Below are positions 48,551-56,891 of a stretch of DNA of 64,000 nt, piece by piece. The notes beneath the pieces were generated by a model, which did not search any database, was not told the origin of the DNA, and was given only the letters and a program-made list of their open reading frames with translations. The stretch comes from Parahaliea aestuarii (GTDB lineage: Bacteria > Pseudomonadota > Gammaproteobacteria > Pseudomonadales > Halieaceae). A program made the position numbers and the translations under genes. Position 1 is the first letter of the stretch. Every line of letters begins with the position of its first letter. The stretch lies in NCBI RefSeq assembly GCF_008064635.1, contig NZ_VRYZ01000005.1, forward strand, positions 186,001 through 250,000. Direction: 5' to 3'.

Positions 48551-49723
48551 ATGCTTCCACGCAACTTCACCGAGGAACAACTCATGTTCCGCGATGCCTA
48601 CCGCAAATTCCTCGAACGCGAAATTGCTCCCCATGTCGAGCGCTGGCGGGAACAGGGCATCGTCGATCGCGAGGCCTATCTGAAAGCGGGAGAGCAGGGC
48701 TTCCTGATGGTGTGGCCGGAGGAAAAATATGGCGGCATGGGCGATGCCGACTTCCGTTTCGAGCAGATCATCATCGAGGAAACCGCCAACGTCTACGCCG
48801 GCGACTGGACCAATACCCTGCACAGCCGCCTGGTGGGCCCCTATCTGACCCGCTTCGGCAGCGAGGAACAGGTATCCCGCTTTCTGCCCAAATGCGTGAG
48901 CGGCGAGTGCATTCTAGCGGTGGCCATGACCGAACCGGACGCCGGCTCCGACCTTGCGGGCATGCGCGCCACCGCGAAGGATATGGGCGACCACTGGCTG
49001 CTGAACGGCACCAAGACCTATATCAGCAACGGCATCAATGCCGACCTGGTGGTCGTGGCGGCCAAGACCGACCCGGAGAACAACCCCCACGCCATGGGCC
49101 TGTTCCTGGTGGAGCGGGGCATGGACGGCTTCGAGCGCGGCCGCAACCTGAACAAGATGGGCATGAAGGCCCAGGACACCGCGGAACTGTTTTTCAATAA
49201 CGTCAAGGTGCCCAAGGCCAATGTACTGGGCGACCCCGCCAAGGGCTTTATCTACCTGATGCAGGGCCTGGCGGAGGAGCGCCTGATCGGCGCCTGCGGC
49301 TTTATCGCCGGGGCGCAGAAGGCATTCGAGGTGACCCGGGACTTTGTGATGGAGCGCAAGGTGTTCGGCAAGCCCCTGTCGTACATGCAGAACACCCAGT
49401 TCAGGATGGCGGCACTGCGCACCGAGATCGATGTCGCCCAGGCCCACGTGGATGCCTGCGTGGCGGCCTTCAATAGCGGCAAGCTGACCTCGGAAGAGGC
49501 CGCCAAGGCCAAGCTTTTCACCAGTGAAGTCCTCGGGCGAATGGTGGACGAGGGGGTGCAGTTGCACGGTGGCGCCGGTTACATGGACGAGTACCCGATC
49601 TCCCGTATGTACACCGACGCCCGCATTACCCGCATCTTTGCCGGCACTTCGGAGGTGATGAAGCTGATCATCGGCCGCGATGTGTTCAGCGATGGCTTCA
49701 CCGCCTATATCGACCGCCAGTAG
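48551..49723 (+). CDS. Acyl-CoA dehydrogenase
   Basis: The 390-residue flavoprotein oxidises an acyl-CoA to the 2-enoyl-CoA and passes electrons to ETF. Family motifs are AVAMTEPDAGSDLAGM, NGTKTYISNGINADLVVV, RMVDEGVQLHGGAGYMDEYP and RITRIFAGTSEVMKLIIGRD. The Glu in YMDEYP region is a candidate catalytic base. Substrate chain length or branching is not predictable. It is first in a + strand run with a P450, suggesting catabolism of a branched, terpenoid or steroid-like compound; this is inference. The start is ATG with a weak GGGA site. Confidence 0.94.
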   Translation: MLPRNFTEEQLMFRDAYRKFLEREIAPHVERWREQGIVDREAYLKAGEQGFLMVWPEEKYGGMGDADFRFEQIIIEETANVYAGDWTNTLHSRLVGPYLTRFGSEEQVSRFLPKCVSGECILAVAMTEPDAGSDLAGMRATAKDMGDHWLLNGTKTYISNGINADLVVVAAKTDPENNPHAMGLFLVERGMDGFERGRNLNKMGMKAQDTAELFFNNVKVPKANVLGDPAKGFIYLMQGLAEERLIGACGFIAGAQKAFEVTRDFVMERKVFGKPLSYMQNTQFRMAALRTEIDVAQAHVDACVAAFNSGKLTSEEAAKAKLFTSEVLGRMVDEGVQLHGGAGYMDEYPISRMYTDARITRIFAGTSEVMKLIIGRDVFSDGFTAYIDRQ

Positions 49724-49813
49724 GCACGCCTGACGCCGGGGGGCTTTCGTCCCCCGTCGCCCCCTGCTAACGTCATCCCGGAAGGGCCGACAAATTCATT
49801 CTGCGCCTATTGG

Positions 49814-49839
49814 ACTAATACCTATTAGTTAGTAGTATT
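49814..49839. promoter_or_regulatory. AT-rich palindrome upstream of the P450 gene
   Basis: ACTAATA (49814-49820) and TATTAGT (49823-49829) form a 7-base inverted repeat around CC. An overlapping inverted repeat AATAC (49817-49821) / GTATT (49835-49839) also exists. The stretch is AT-rich in a GC-rich setting and lies about 55-80 bases before the P450 start. Operator or promoter role is inferred. Confidence 0.5.
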
Positions 49840-49892
49840 GAGTCATGCGCGCCCACCTTGAGCGGCGCAACCCTGCAGCGAGGAGTACCCGT

Positions 49893-51122
49893 ATGAGCGG
49901 CTGTCCCCATATCGACCTGATCAATCCCGACACTTTCAAAGGCGGCCATCCGCGTGAGATGTACCGCTACCTGCGCAACGAGGCGCCGGTGTACTGGCAC
50001 GAAGGCATTGGCGATCATCCGGGCTACTGGGTGATCAGTCGCCAGGAGGAACTGGATTTCGTGTCCAAGAATCCGAAGCTGTTTTCCTCCCACGAGCGCA
50101 GTTGCATGCTGCACGAGCCGGCCACCGACGACGACCTGGCCATGCTGCGCCTGCTGATGATCAATATGGATCCGCCCCAGCACCTGAAGTACCGGCGCCT
50201 CATTCGCAACGCTTTCACCCCGGCCAAGGTGGAGAGTTACCGTGAGCGTTTCGAGCAGATCGCCCGCGACATTGTGGCCCGCGCCGTCGAGGGCGGGCGC
50301 TGCGAGTTCGTGGAGGATGTGGCCATGGAGCTCCCGTTGCTGGCCATCTGCGAGCTGATGGGCGTGCCCATCGAGCGTCGCCAGCGTCTTTTTGAACTCA
50401 CCAACATCATGCTCGGCATGGACGACCCGGAGCTCACCACCTCGCCGGAAGATGGCACCAACGCCATGGTGGAAATGTTCATGATGGCCATGGACATTGC
50501 CGCGGCGCACAAGCAAAAGCCCCAGGAGGACATCGTCAACACCCTGCTGGAAGGCACGGTGGAAGACGAACCCCTCACCGACGACGAGTTCTGCAACTTC
50601 TTCATGTTGTTGATCGTGGCCGGCAATGAAACCACCCGCACCGTTACCAGCCAGGGCATGCGTCTGCTGATCGAGCATCCGGAGCAGTACCAGATGCTGG
50701 TGGATGACCGGAGCCTGATCGGTGACGCCATTGAGGAGTTCCTGCGCTTCAACCCCGCCGTGATCGCCTTCAAGCGCACCGCCATGGAAGATGTGGAACT
50801 CGGGGGCGAGGTGATTCGCAAGGGTGACAGGGTGCAGGTCTACTACGGTGCGGCCAGCGCCGACGAGGCCAATTTCAGCGAACCCGACACCTTCGACGTG
50901 ACCCGCAATCGTCGCGAGGACGTGCGCAACGAGCACCGCGCCTTCGGTATCGGCCAGCACTTCTGCCTGGGCTCTCACCTGGCGCGGCTGGAGCTCGAGG
51001 TTATTTTCACCGAGATTCTCAAGCACATCCGCAATCCCCGGTTCGACGGCGACATCCAGTGGCTGCGCTCCAACTTCATCAACGGCATCAAGAAAATGCC
51101 GATTGTATTTGACGTGGCCTGA
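49893..51122 (+). CDS. Cytochrome P450 (CYP125/CYP142-like)
   Basis: Class I bacterial P450s hydroxylate small hydrophobic molecules using ferredoxin and ferredoxin reductase, neither of which is in the window. Heme-ligand motif FGIGQHFCLGSHLARLE has Cys358; the I-helix oxygen motif is VAGNETTR; the K-helix ExxR is in EEFLRF. The C-terminal LRSNFINGIKKMP resembles CYP125/CYP142, which oxidise steroid or terpenoid side chains. The ATG at 49893 (409 residues) has GAGGAG at good spacing and is preferred to the ATG at 49845. Confidence 0.95.
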   Translation: MSGCPHIDLINPDTFKGGHPREMYRYLRNEAPVYWHEGIGDHPGYWVISRQEELDFVSKNPKLFSSHERSCMLHEPATDDDLAMLRLLMINMDPPQHLKYRRLIRNAFTPAKVESYRERFEQIARDIVARAVEGGRCEFVEDVAMELPLLAICELMGVPIERRQRLFELTNIMLGMDDPELTTSPEDGTNAMVEMFMMAMDIAAAHKQKPQEDIVNTLLEGTVEDEPLTDDEFCNFFMLLIVAGNETTRTVTSQGMRLLIEHPEQYQMLVDDRSLIGDAIEEFLRFNPAVIAFKRTAMEDVELGGEVIRKGDRVQVYYGAASADEANFSEPDTFDVTRNRREDVRNEHRAFGIGQHFCLGSHLARLELEVIFTEILKHIRNPRFDGDIQWLRSNFINGIKKMPIVFDVA

Positions 51123-51251
51123 GGGTCTCGTTACCGGTACATCCATTTAAGCCCGGGGTGGGATTCTCTCGCCCCGGCGTTGTGCCTGCTTGTGGGACGC
51201 GCCCGATTGGCCACAATGGTGCGATGAGCTGACACAGACTGGAGAATCCAC

Positions 51252-52124
51252 ATGCCCATGCCCAAAGATATCGGCGTCATCGACCTGATGCTGGCCGTTC
51301 CCGGTGACGACAACAGCCACTTCTACGAGTGGATCAAGCCGATGCTCATGGACAAACAGAGCCATGAGATGTTCAAGATGCCCGCCCAGTACATGTTCAA
51401 GGACATCCCCCAGATAGACGGCCAGGATGACTACGTTGCTTACACTGTGGCGCAGATGGACAAGCACGGCATCGATCGCGCCATGATCGGAGTCGGCCCC
51501 TACGCCGAGCAGCACAAGGAGGCCCTGCGCCGCTTCCCGGATCGCTTCTTCGCCTGTTACGAGGCCAACCCCAATAACGGGATGGAGGAAGTACGCACCA
51601 TCGTTGCGCTGAAGGAGGAGTTCGACATCAAGGCGGTGACCGCGTCGCCCGCCATGATCTGCCCGCCGGTGCCGGTGAATGATAAGAAGTGGTATCCGAT
51701 TTACGCCAAGCTGGTGGAGCTGGATATTCCCTTCTGCCCCTGCATGGGTATTCCCGGCCCGCGCCTGCCCTTCGGCCCGCAGAAGGTCGAGCTGCTGGAC
51801 GAGGTGCTGTGGTTCTTCCCCGAGCTGAACGTGGTAACCCGACACGGCTGCGAGCCCTGGACAGACGTGGCCTGGAAGATGATGCTCAAATACCCCAACC
51901 TGCACTACATGACCAGCGCCTTTGCGCCCAAGCACTACCCCAAGGACATCGTCCACTTCGCCAACACGCGCGGCTCCGACCAGGTGATGTATGCCGGTTA
52001 CTTCCCCATGGGCCTTTCGCTGGATCGCATTTTCAGGGAGATGCCCGACGTACCCTTCCGCGATGAAGTGTGGCCCAAGTTCCTGCGGGAAAATGCCCTC
52101 CGTGTATTCAAACTGGATAAATAA
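51252..52124 (+). CDS. Amidohydrolase-2 (ACMSD-like) family protein lacking the N-terminal HxH
   Basis: The 290-residue protein has the TIM-barrel layout of the amidohydrolase-2 family (DKHGIDRAMIGVGPYAEQHKEA, RFFACYEANPNN, VTRHGCEPWTDVAWKM, VMYAGYFPMG). The strand-1 motif that normally reads D-x-H-x-H reads VIDLMLAVP here, so two metal ligands are absent. Such variants exist in actinobacterial and proteobacterial catabolic clusters, with unknown chemistry. It follows the P450 by 129 bases and precedes the GST-like gene by 6 bases. GGAGAATCCAC precedes the ATG. Confidence 0.82.
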   Translation: MPMPKDIGVIDLMLAVPGDDNSHFYEWIKPMLMDKQSHEMFKMPAQYMFKDIPQIDGQDDYVAYTVAQMDKHGIDRAMIGVGPYAEQHKEALRRFPDRFFACYEANPNNGMEEVRTIVALKEEFDIKAVTASPAMICPPVPVNDKKWYPIYAKLVELDIPFCPCMGIPGPRLPFGPQKVELLDEVLWFFPELNVVTRHGCEPWTDVAWKMMLKYPNLHYMTSAFAPKHYPKDIVHFANTRGSDQVMYAGYFPMGLSLDRIFREMPDVPFRDEVWPKFLRENALRVFKLDK

Positions 52125-52130
52125 GTACAG

Positions 52131-52895
52131 ATGGACTATTCAAGCGTCGAGGAAGCCCGCGAGCTGCCGGGCCTGAAGCTGGTGCTGACCGCCGGTGTGC
52201 CCGGCCCCTGGGGCGAGGCGGCCAAGGGCATCCTCTCCCACAAGCGCCTGGACTACCTGCCGGTGCGCCAGGACGCAGGGCAGGCCAACGACTCCCTGCG
52301 CGCGTGGACCGGGCAAGACTCCGCGCCGGTGCTGGTGGGCGAAGCTTTACCGCCAGTCAGTCACTGGCTCGACATCCTGCTGCATGCCGAGCGACTCGCG
52401 CCGGATTCGCCGCTGCTGCCGCGGGCAATGGCGCAGCGCGCAGAGGCCATTGGCCTGTGTGCCCTGATTGCCGGCGTCAACGGCTTCGGCTGGCAGCGCC
52501 GCCTGCAGCTTTTGACGCCCGGAATGCAGCTCGATGAGCCGCCCGAGGCAGTGGCCCGCATGGCGCAGAAATATGGCTGGAGCGCCGCTGCGGCGGCATC
52601 GGCACAGGGAGAACTGGAATCGATCAGCGGCCATCTCGACGCGGTGCTCGCCGCGGCAGAGGAGGGGGGCGGCGAGTATTTCGTCGGCAATCGCCTGGGC
52701 GCGGCCGACATCTACTGGGCCACCTTCGCCACCATGATCGACCCGCTGCCGGAGGACCTGTGCCCTATGCCGGCCTTTATGCGCAGTACCTATGGTTCCG
52801 GGGGCGAGGCGGTCCAGGCGCTGTTGACCCCGCGCCTCAGGGCCCACCGCGACCGCATCTATCAACGTCACCTCGATCTGCCACTGGATTTCTAG
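52131..52895 (+). CDS. Glutathione S-transferase-like protein
   Basis: The 254-residue protein has a thioredoxin-like N-terminal half (LKLVLTAGVPGPWGEAAKGIL, DSAPVLVGEALPPVSHWLDILLHAERL) and an all-helical C-terminal half with the GST-type YFVGNRLGAADIYWATF segment. The usual N-terminal catalytic Ser/Tyr/Cys is not obvious (VPGPWGEA). It might bind glutathione or act as a non-enzymatic subunit. It is closely spaced with the amidohydrolase-2 gene, in the presumed catabolic cluster. Confidence 0.75.
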   Translation: MDYSSVEEARELPGLKLVLTAGVPGPWGEAAKGILSHKRLDYLPVRQDAGQANDSLRAWTGQDSAPVLVGEALPPVSHWLDILLHAERLAPDSPLLPRAMAQRAEAIGLCALIAGVNGFGWQRRLQLLTPGMQLDEPPEAVARMAQKYGWSAAAAASAQGELESISGHLDAVLAAAEEGGGEYFVGNRLGAADIYWATFATMIDPLPEDLCPMPAFMRSTYGSGGEAVQALLTPRLRAHRDRIYQRHLDLPLDF

Positions 52896-52941
52896 CTGTC
52901 GCTCATCGCGAGCGACGGTATGCACACATAAGGAGAACAGC

Positions 52942-53391
52942 ATGCTTAGCCAACAGGAAATGTCAGACCGCTGGGAAATCCAGGACCTGGTCTTTCATTA
53001 TGCGCATCTGATTGATACAAAGTCCTTTGACGACCTGCGCGATGTGTTCACCGTCGACGCCCATATCGACTACAGCGTGTTCGGCGGCAGTGTCGGCGAC
53101 CTGGAGACCACCATCGCCTACCTCAAGGAAGCGGTGTCGGAAGGCGTGTTTCCCAATTCACAGCACCTCAATGCCAATGTGCAGGTGAGCGTGGAGGGGG
53201 ATACCGGCAAGGGGCGGGTGATGTGCTACAACCCGATGGAGATGGCCATGCCCGACGGCAGTACTCAGGTGTTCATGCTCGGACTGTGGTACGTCGATGA
53301 ATACCGCCGCACCGACGTTGGCTGGCGCATCAGCCGGCGGGCGGAAGAAAAGAGCTGGGTGTTCAACGTCCCCGATTTTATGGGGCTTTGA
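52942..53391 (+). CDS. SnoaL-like / NTF2-fold protein
   Basis: The 149-residue protein begins MSDRWEIQDLVFHYAHLIDTKSFDDLRDVF-type sequence (first helix and strand of the SnoaL-like fold) with a candidate His/Asp pair and ends with RRTDVGWRISRRAEEKSW. NTF2-fold proteins of this type are hydratases, isomerases or dehydratases in steroid and aromatic catabolism. AGGAGAACAGC precedes the ATG. It is the last + strand gene of the cluster. Confidence 0.82.
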   Translation: MLSQQEMSDRWEIQDLVFHYAHLIDTKSFDDLRDVFTVDAHIDYSVFGGSVGDLETTIAYLKEAVSEGVFPNSQHLNANVQVSVEGDTGKGRVMCYNPMEMAMPDGSTQVFMLGLWYVDEYRRTDVGWRISRRAEEKSWVFNVPDFMGL

Positions 53392-53402
53392 GTCAGTCGC
53401 CG

Positions 53403-53424
53403 CCGCCCCGCAGAAGCGGGGCGG
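53403..53424. terminator. GC-rich hairpin between converging SnoaL-like and acyl-CoA synthetase genes
   Basis: CCGCCCCGC (53403-53411) pairs perfectly with GCGGGGCGG (53416-53424) over the loop AGAA. There is no T-run on either side. It may act as a bidirectional, possibly Rho-assisted, terminator. Confidence 0.45.
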
Positions 53425-53440
53425 TGTCAGTATTGGCTGC

Positions 53441-55144
53441 TCAGGACTGGGCCAGGTAGGCGTCCCGAATGGCTTTTTTCAGCACCTTGCCAGTGGCGTT
53501 TTTCGGCAGCTCGCCACTGCTGATCAGTATGCGGGCAGGCACCTTGAAGGCCGCCAGGTGCTCGCCGAGGAAGGTGCGCAGTTCCTCCTCGCTGGCGACA
53601 TCCTCCCCGAGATAGACGCTGGCCATCAACTCCTCGCCCCAGCGCTGGTGGGGCACTCCGAACACCGTGGCCTCGTGCACCGCCGGGTGCGTCAGCAGGA
53701 CGCCTTCCACCTCTACCGGGTAGATGTTCTCGCCACCGCGAATCACCATGTCCTTGACCCGGTCCACCACATAGAGAAATCCGAGATCGTCCACGTGGCC
53801 GATGTCACCGGTGGCGACCCAGCCGTCGATAAAGGTGGCGGCGCTGGCCTCGGGCAGATTCCAGTAGCGCTGCACATTGGTGGGGCTGCGCAGGTAGAGC
53901 TCGCCGGTTTCCCCCGCCGGCAGCGCCTCGCCGTTCTCGTTCACCGTGCGCACCTCGACGATGGGCGAGAGATTGCCCGCGGCATTGGGGCGCAGGCGGA
54001 AGGCGGCGCCGGTGCAGCTGGAGCCGGTGGCATTGGTTTCGGTCATGCCGTAGCCGGTGCCCGGGTAGGCGTCCGGCAGCTTGCTGTAGATGAGATCGGT
54101 CAGGTGTGGCGGGCAGGCGGTGCCGCCGGCGCCCAGAGCGAACAGGCTGCTGGTGTCGGTGCTGGCAAAGTTGGGGTGCTCCAGCAGGGCCATGGTCATG
54201 GTGGGCACGCCGGTGAATACGGTGATGCGCTCGGATTCGATGATCTCCAGTGCCCTGGCCGGGTCCCACTTGTACATGATGCAGGTCTTGCGGCCGCCGC
54301 GCAGGTTGCCCAGGAATATCGCATAGCAGCCGGATACGTGGAACAGGGGCACGGCCAGCAGGGTGGCTGAATCGAAGCCCGAGCCCAGCATTTTCTCGAT
54401 AGTCGGCATATTGGCCATGGCGGACTGGGCGGCGTGGAATTCGAAGTTGTACAGCGCCTGGGCCACGGCGAAGTGGGTGGAGGCGGCCCCCTTGGGTTTG
54501 CCGGTGGTGCCGGATGTGTACATGATGATGGCGAGGTCGCCGGGGCTGATCTCGACTTCCGGGTGCTTGGCAGCCTGTTGCTGGCTGACCGACCAGGGTT
54601 CAACCCGCTCATCGCCGGCATCGCCGCCGCGCACCAGGATCGCCTTGCAGTCGAGCTCTGGCAGCGCGTCCCGGATCAGCTCCAGGCGCTGGCTGTCGCA
54701 CACGACAATGCGCGAACCGGAGTCCTGGATGCCGTAGCAGAGTTCCTCTGTCTTGCCCCAGCTGTTGAGCGGTACCACGATGGCGCCGATCGACACTGCG
54801 GCGACGAATGTCATCATCCACTCGGGATAGTTGCGCATGGCGATGGCCACGCGATCGCCGCGGTGAACCCCGCAGTTACTCACCAGGTGATTGGCCAGGC
54901 GGTCGGCGGCTTCGAAGAAGGCATCGAAGGTATAGCGCTCGTCCTCGTAGCTGACACAGATCCTGTCACCGTGGGTGCGGCCACTGTCGATGGCGTCGCG
55001 CAGGGTGCCGGGCGCCTGCTTGTAGCAGCGCAGCTCAACGCCATTGATGGTGCGCTGTTCCAGTTCCCAGGGGGCGCCGGGGCCGGTGAGTTGCTGTCGC
55101 GCGGTATCCATCGCGCTCACCAGTGCCGTCAGTTCTGTGCTCAT
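53441..55144 (-). CDS. AMP-dependent acyl-CoA synthetase (FadD-like)
   Basis: The 567-residue ligase activates a carboxylic acid to its CoA thioester by way of an acyl-adenylate. The P-loop is IIMYTSGTTGKPKGA; GYGMTETNATG, the hinge VATGDIGHVDDLGFLYVVDRVKDMVIRGGENIYP and the terminal catalytic Lys in NATGKVLKKAI are present. The ATG at 55144 has AGGAG at good spacing; the frame extends upstream to 55258 without support. It converges on the P450 cluster and probably supplies its CoA ester, by inference. The substrate is unknown. Confidence 0.93.
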   Translation of the reverse strand: MSTELTALVSAMDTARQQLTGPGAPWELEQRTINGVELRCYKQAPGTLRDAIDSGRTHGDRICVSYEDERYTFDAFFEAADRLANHLVSNCGVHRGDRVAIAMRNYPEWMMTFVAAVSIGAIVVPLNSWGKTEELCYGIQDSGSRIVVCDSQRLELIRDALPELDCKAILVRGGDAGDERVEPWSVSQQQAAKHPEVEISPGDLAIIMYTSGTTGKPKGAASTHFAVAQALYNFEFHAAQSAMANMPTIEKMLGSGFDSATLLAVPLFHVSGCYAIFLGNLRGGRKTCIMYKWDPARALEIIESERITVFTGVPTMTMALLEHPNFASTDTSSLFALGAGGTACPPHLTDLIYSKLPDAYPGTGYGMTETNATGSSCTGAAFRLRPNAAGNLSPIVEVRTVNENGEALPAGETGELYLRSPTNVQRYWNLPEASAATFIDGWVATGDIGHVDDLGFLYVVDRVKDMVIRGGENIYPVEVEGVLLTHPAVHEATVFGVPHQRWGEELMASVYLGEDVASEEELRTFLGEHLAAFKVPARILISSGELPKNATGKVLKKAIRDAYLAQS

Positions 55145-55481
55145 GTCTGCTCCTGTGCTGCGGGTGTGGCGCATTGCGCGGGACCGGGTGCGATCCCGCC
55201 CGGTCGCTGCGCTTGTTATCAAACCCGGCATGATACTAGGGGGCGTGATTGGCTGCACCGCCGGTGACAGTGAATTGCAGTGCCTGTTGACCTATTTGTA
55301 CCGGGCTGTGCGAGAGCGACCTTTTGTATCTATTGTTTTGCGCGAATGTGTCTATTGCCACGATGCCGCGATAGTGCGTGGGCGGGACCCCGGCGATTGC
55401 CCCGCCCGGGGCAAACGGGTACATTAGCGCGCTTTAACGCCCGCACCCGTTGCGGTCCGGGCCCATCGCAAGGAACCTGTT
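55145..55481. other. 337-base divergent region, acyl-CoA synthetase / yajC
   Basis: No gene is seen. Two near-identical 11-base repeats lie at 55325-55335 and 55347-55357 (listed separately). TTGACC at 55287-55292 resembles a -35 but has no -10 at normal spacing. The yajC ribosome site is AAGGA about 10 bases before its ATG. Confidence 0.5.
55325..55357. repeat. Direct repeat TGT(A/G)TCTATTG spaced 22 bases
   Basis: TGTATCTATTG (55325-55335) and TGTGTCTATTG (55347-55357) differ at one base and are 22 bases apart start to start, two turns of B-DNA. This suits a pair of protein sites on the same face. It lies between the divergent acyl-CoA synthetase and yajC genes. Confidence 0.45.
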
Positions 55482-55817
55482 ATGAGTCTGTTTATCGCCA
55501 GCGCCCACGCCCAGGCGGGCGCGGCCCCCGCCCCCGGCGGAGAAATCTTCCAGATCGTGTTTCTGGTCGGTATTTTCGCCCTGTTCTACTTCATCGCCAT
55601 TCGCCCCCAGCGCAAGCGCCAGAAGGAGCACGCCCAGATGGTCGCCGCCCTGGCCAAGGGCGATGAAGTGGTGACCACCTCAGGCATTCTCGGGCGTATC
55701 AGCGCACTGGACGACAACTACATCGTGCTCACCGTAGCCGAGAAAGTGGACATGAAGTTCCAGCGTGTACACGTTCACGCGGTGCTGCCCAAGGGCACCC
55801 TGAAGTCCATCGGCTGA
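55482..55817 (+). CDS. yajC: Preprotein translocase accessory subunit YajC
   Basis: YajC is a single-pass inner-membrane protein associated with SecDF-YidC at the SecYEG translocon. The 111-residue protein starts MSLFIASAHAQ, has one membrane helix (about residues 22-41, IVFLVGIFALFYFIAIRP) followed by QRKRQKEH, and the conserved KGDEVVTTSGILGRI and VLPKGTLKSI. Length and motifs are normal. It is unusually not next to tgt or secD; a D-cysteine desulfhydrase-like gene follows. Confidence 0.93.
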   Translation: MSLFIASAHAQAGAAPAPGGEIFQIVFLVGIFALFYFIAIRPQRKRQKEHAQMVAALAKGDEVVTTSGILGRISALDDNYIVLTVAEKVDMKFQRVHVHAVLPKGTLKSIG

Positions 55818-55857
55818 CTCGGATACCGGCGGGTATGACCGCCAGCCTTCCAGCCTG

Positions 55858-56847
55858 ATGGCGATCACTTATCCGCGGCGGGTCGACCTGGCCTGCACGC
55901 CAACTCCCCTGCAATACCTGCCCCGGGCGACCGTCGCCTGGGGCGGCGGGCACCGCCTGTGGGTCAAGCGCGACGATCTCACCGGCAGCCTGCTGTCCGG
56001 CAACAAGGTGCGCAAACTGGAGTTCATCCTGGCCCACGCCCAGGACGGGGGCTACGACACCCTGGTCACCTGCGGCGGTTTGCAGAGCAATCACTGCCGC
56101 GCCACCGCCTTTGTCGCGGCCCAGGCCGGGCTGAAAGCCCACCTGCTGCTGCGCGGCGAGCCGCCGGCCGCACCCGACGGTAATTACTTCCTCGATTTGC
56201 TGGCCGGCGCCGAGGTGGAGATTCACCCGCCACAGCGCTATTTCCGCGAGCTCCAGGCCCTGCTGGCCAGGGTCGAGGCGGACTACGTCGCGCAGGGCAG
56301 GCGGGCGCTGGTGATCCCCACAGGGGGCAGCGATGGCCTCGGGCTGTGGGGTTATATCGCCGCCGCCGGTGAACTGGGGGACGACCTGCAAAGCGCCGGC
56401 ATCGACGGCGCACACCTGGTCTGCGCCACCGGTTCCGGCGGCACCCAGGCCGGGCTTACCCTCGGGGCGGCGCTGCACGAACTGCCGCTGACGGTCTGGG
56501 GTGTCAATGTCTGCGATGACGAGCAGTACTTTATCGACAAGGTCGCCGACGATGTGAGCGACTGGCGCAAGCGCTATCCCGGGCAGCCGGATGCCACGGT
56601 TGTGGCACGGGTGCTGGACGGCTACGTGGGCAGCGGCTATGGCGAGGCGGGGCGGGAAATCTTCGACCTCATCCGTGATCTTGCCCGACTCGAAGGGCTG
56701 GTACTCGACCCGGTCTACACCGGCAAGGCCTTCTACGGCATGTTGCGGGAACTGGAGCGTGGGCGCTTTGCCGATTGCCGCGATATTGTCTTCGTCCATA
56801 CCGGCGGAATTTTCGGCCTCATGGCGCAACGTAACTCCTGCCTCTAG
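55858..56847 (+). CDS. dcyD: D-cysteine desulfhydrase-like PLP enzyme (ACC deaminase family)
   Basis: The 329-residue enzyme is of tryptophan-synthase-beta fold: LWVKRDDLTG, SGNKVRKLEFILA (PLP Lys), CGGLQSNHCRATA and ATGSGGTQAGL are conserved in D-cysteine desulfhydrase and ACC deaminase. D-cysteine desulfhydrase gives pyruvate, sulfide and ammonia. ACC deaminase is a less likely alternative. An AGCS symporter gene follows 44 bases later. The ATG has no strong ribosome site. Confidence 0.82.
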   Translation: MAITYPRRVDLACTPTPLQYLPRATVAWGGGHRLWVKRDDLTGSLLSGNKVRKLEFILAHAQDGGYDTLVTCGGLQSNHCRATAFVAAQAGLKAHLLLRGEPPAAPDGNYFLDLLAGAEVEIHPPQRYFRELQALLARVEADYVAQGRRALVIPTGGSDGLGLWGYIAAAGELGDDLQSAGIDGAHLVCATGSGGTQAGLTLGAALHELPLTVWGVNVCDDEQYFIDKVADDVSDWRKRYPGQPDATVVARVLDGYVGSGYGEAGREIFDLIRDLARLEGLVLDPVYTGKAFYGMLRELERGRFADCRDIVFVHTGGIFGLMAQRNSCL

Positions 56848-56891
56848 GCGCTCTCTGCTAGACTGCCCCGTTAACAGAACGAGGGGGCCTC

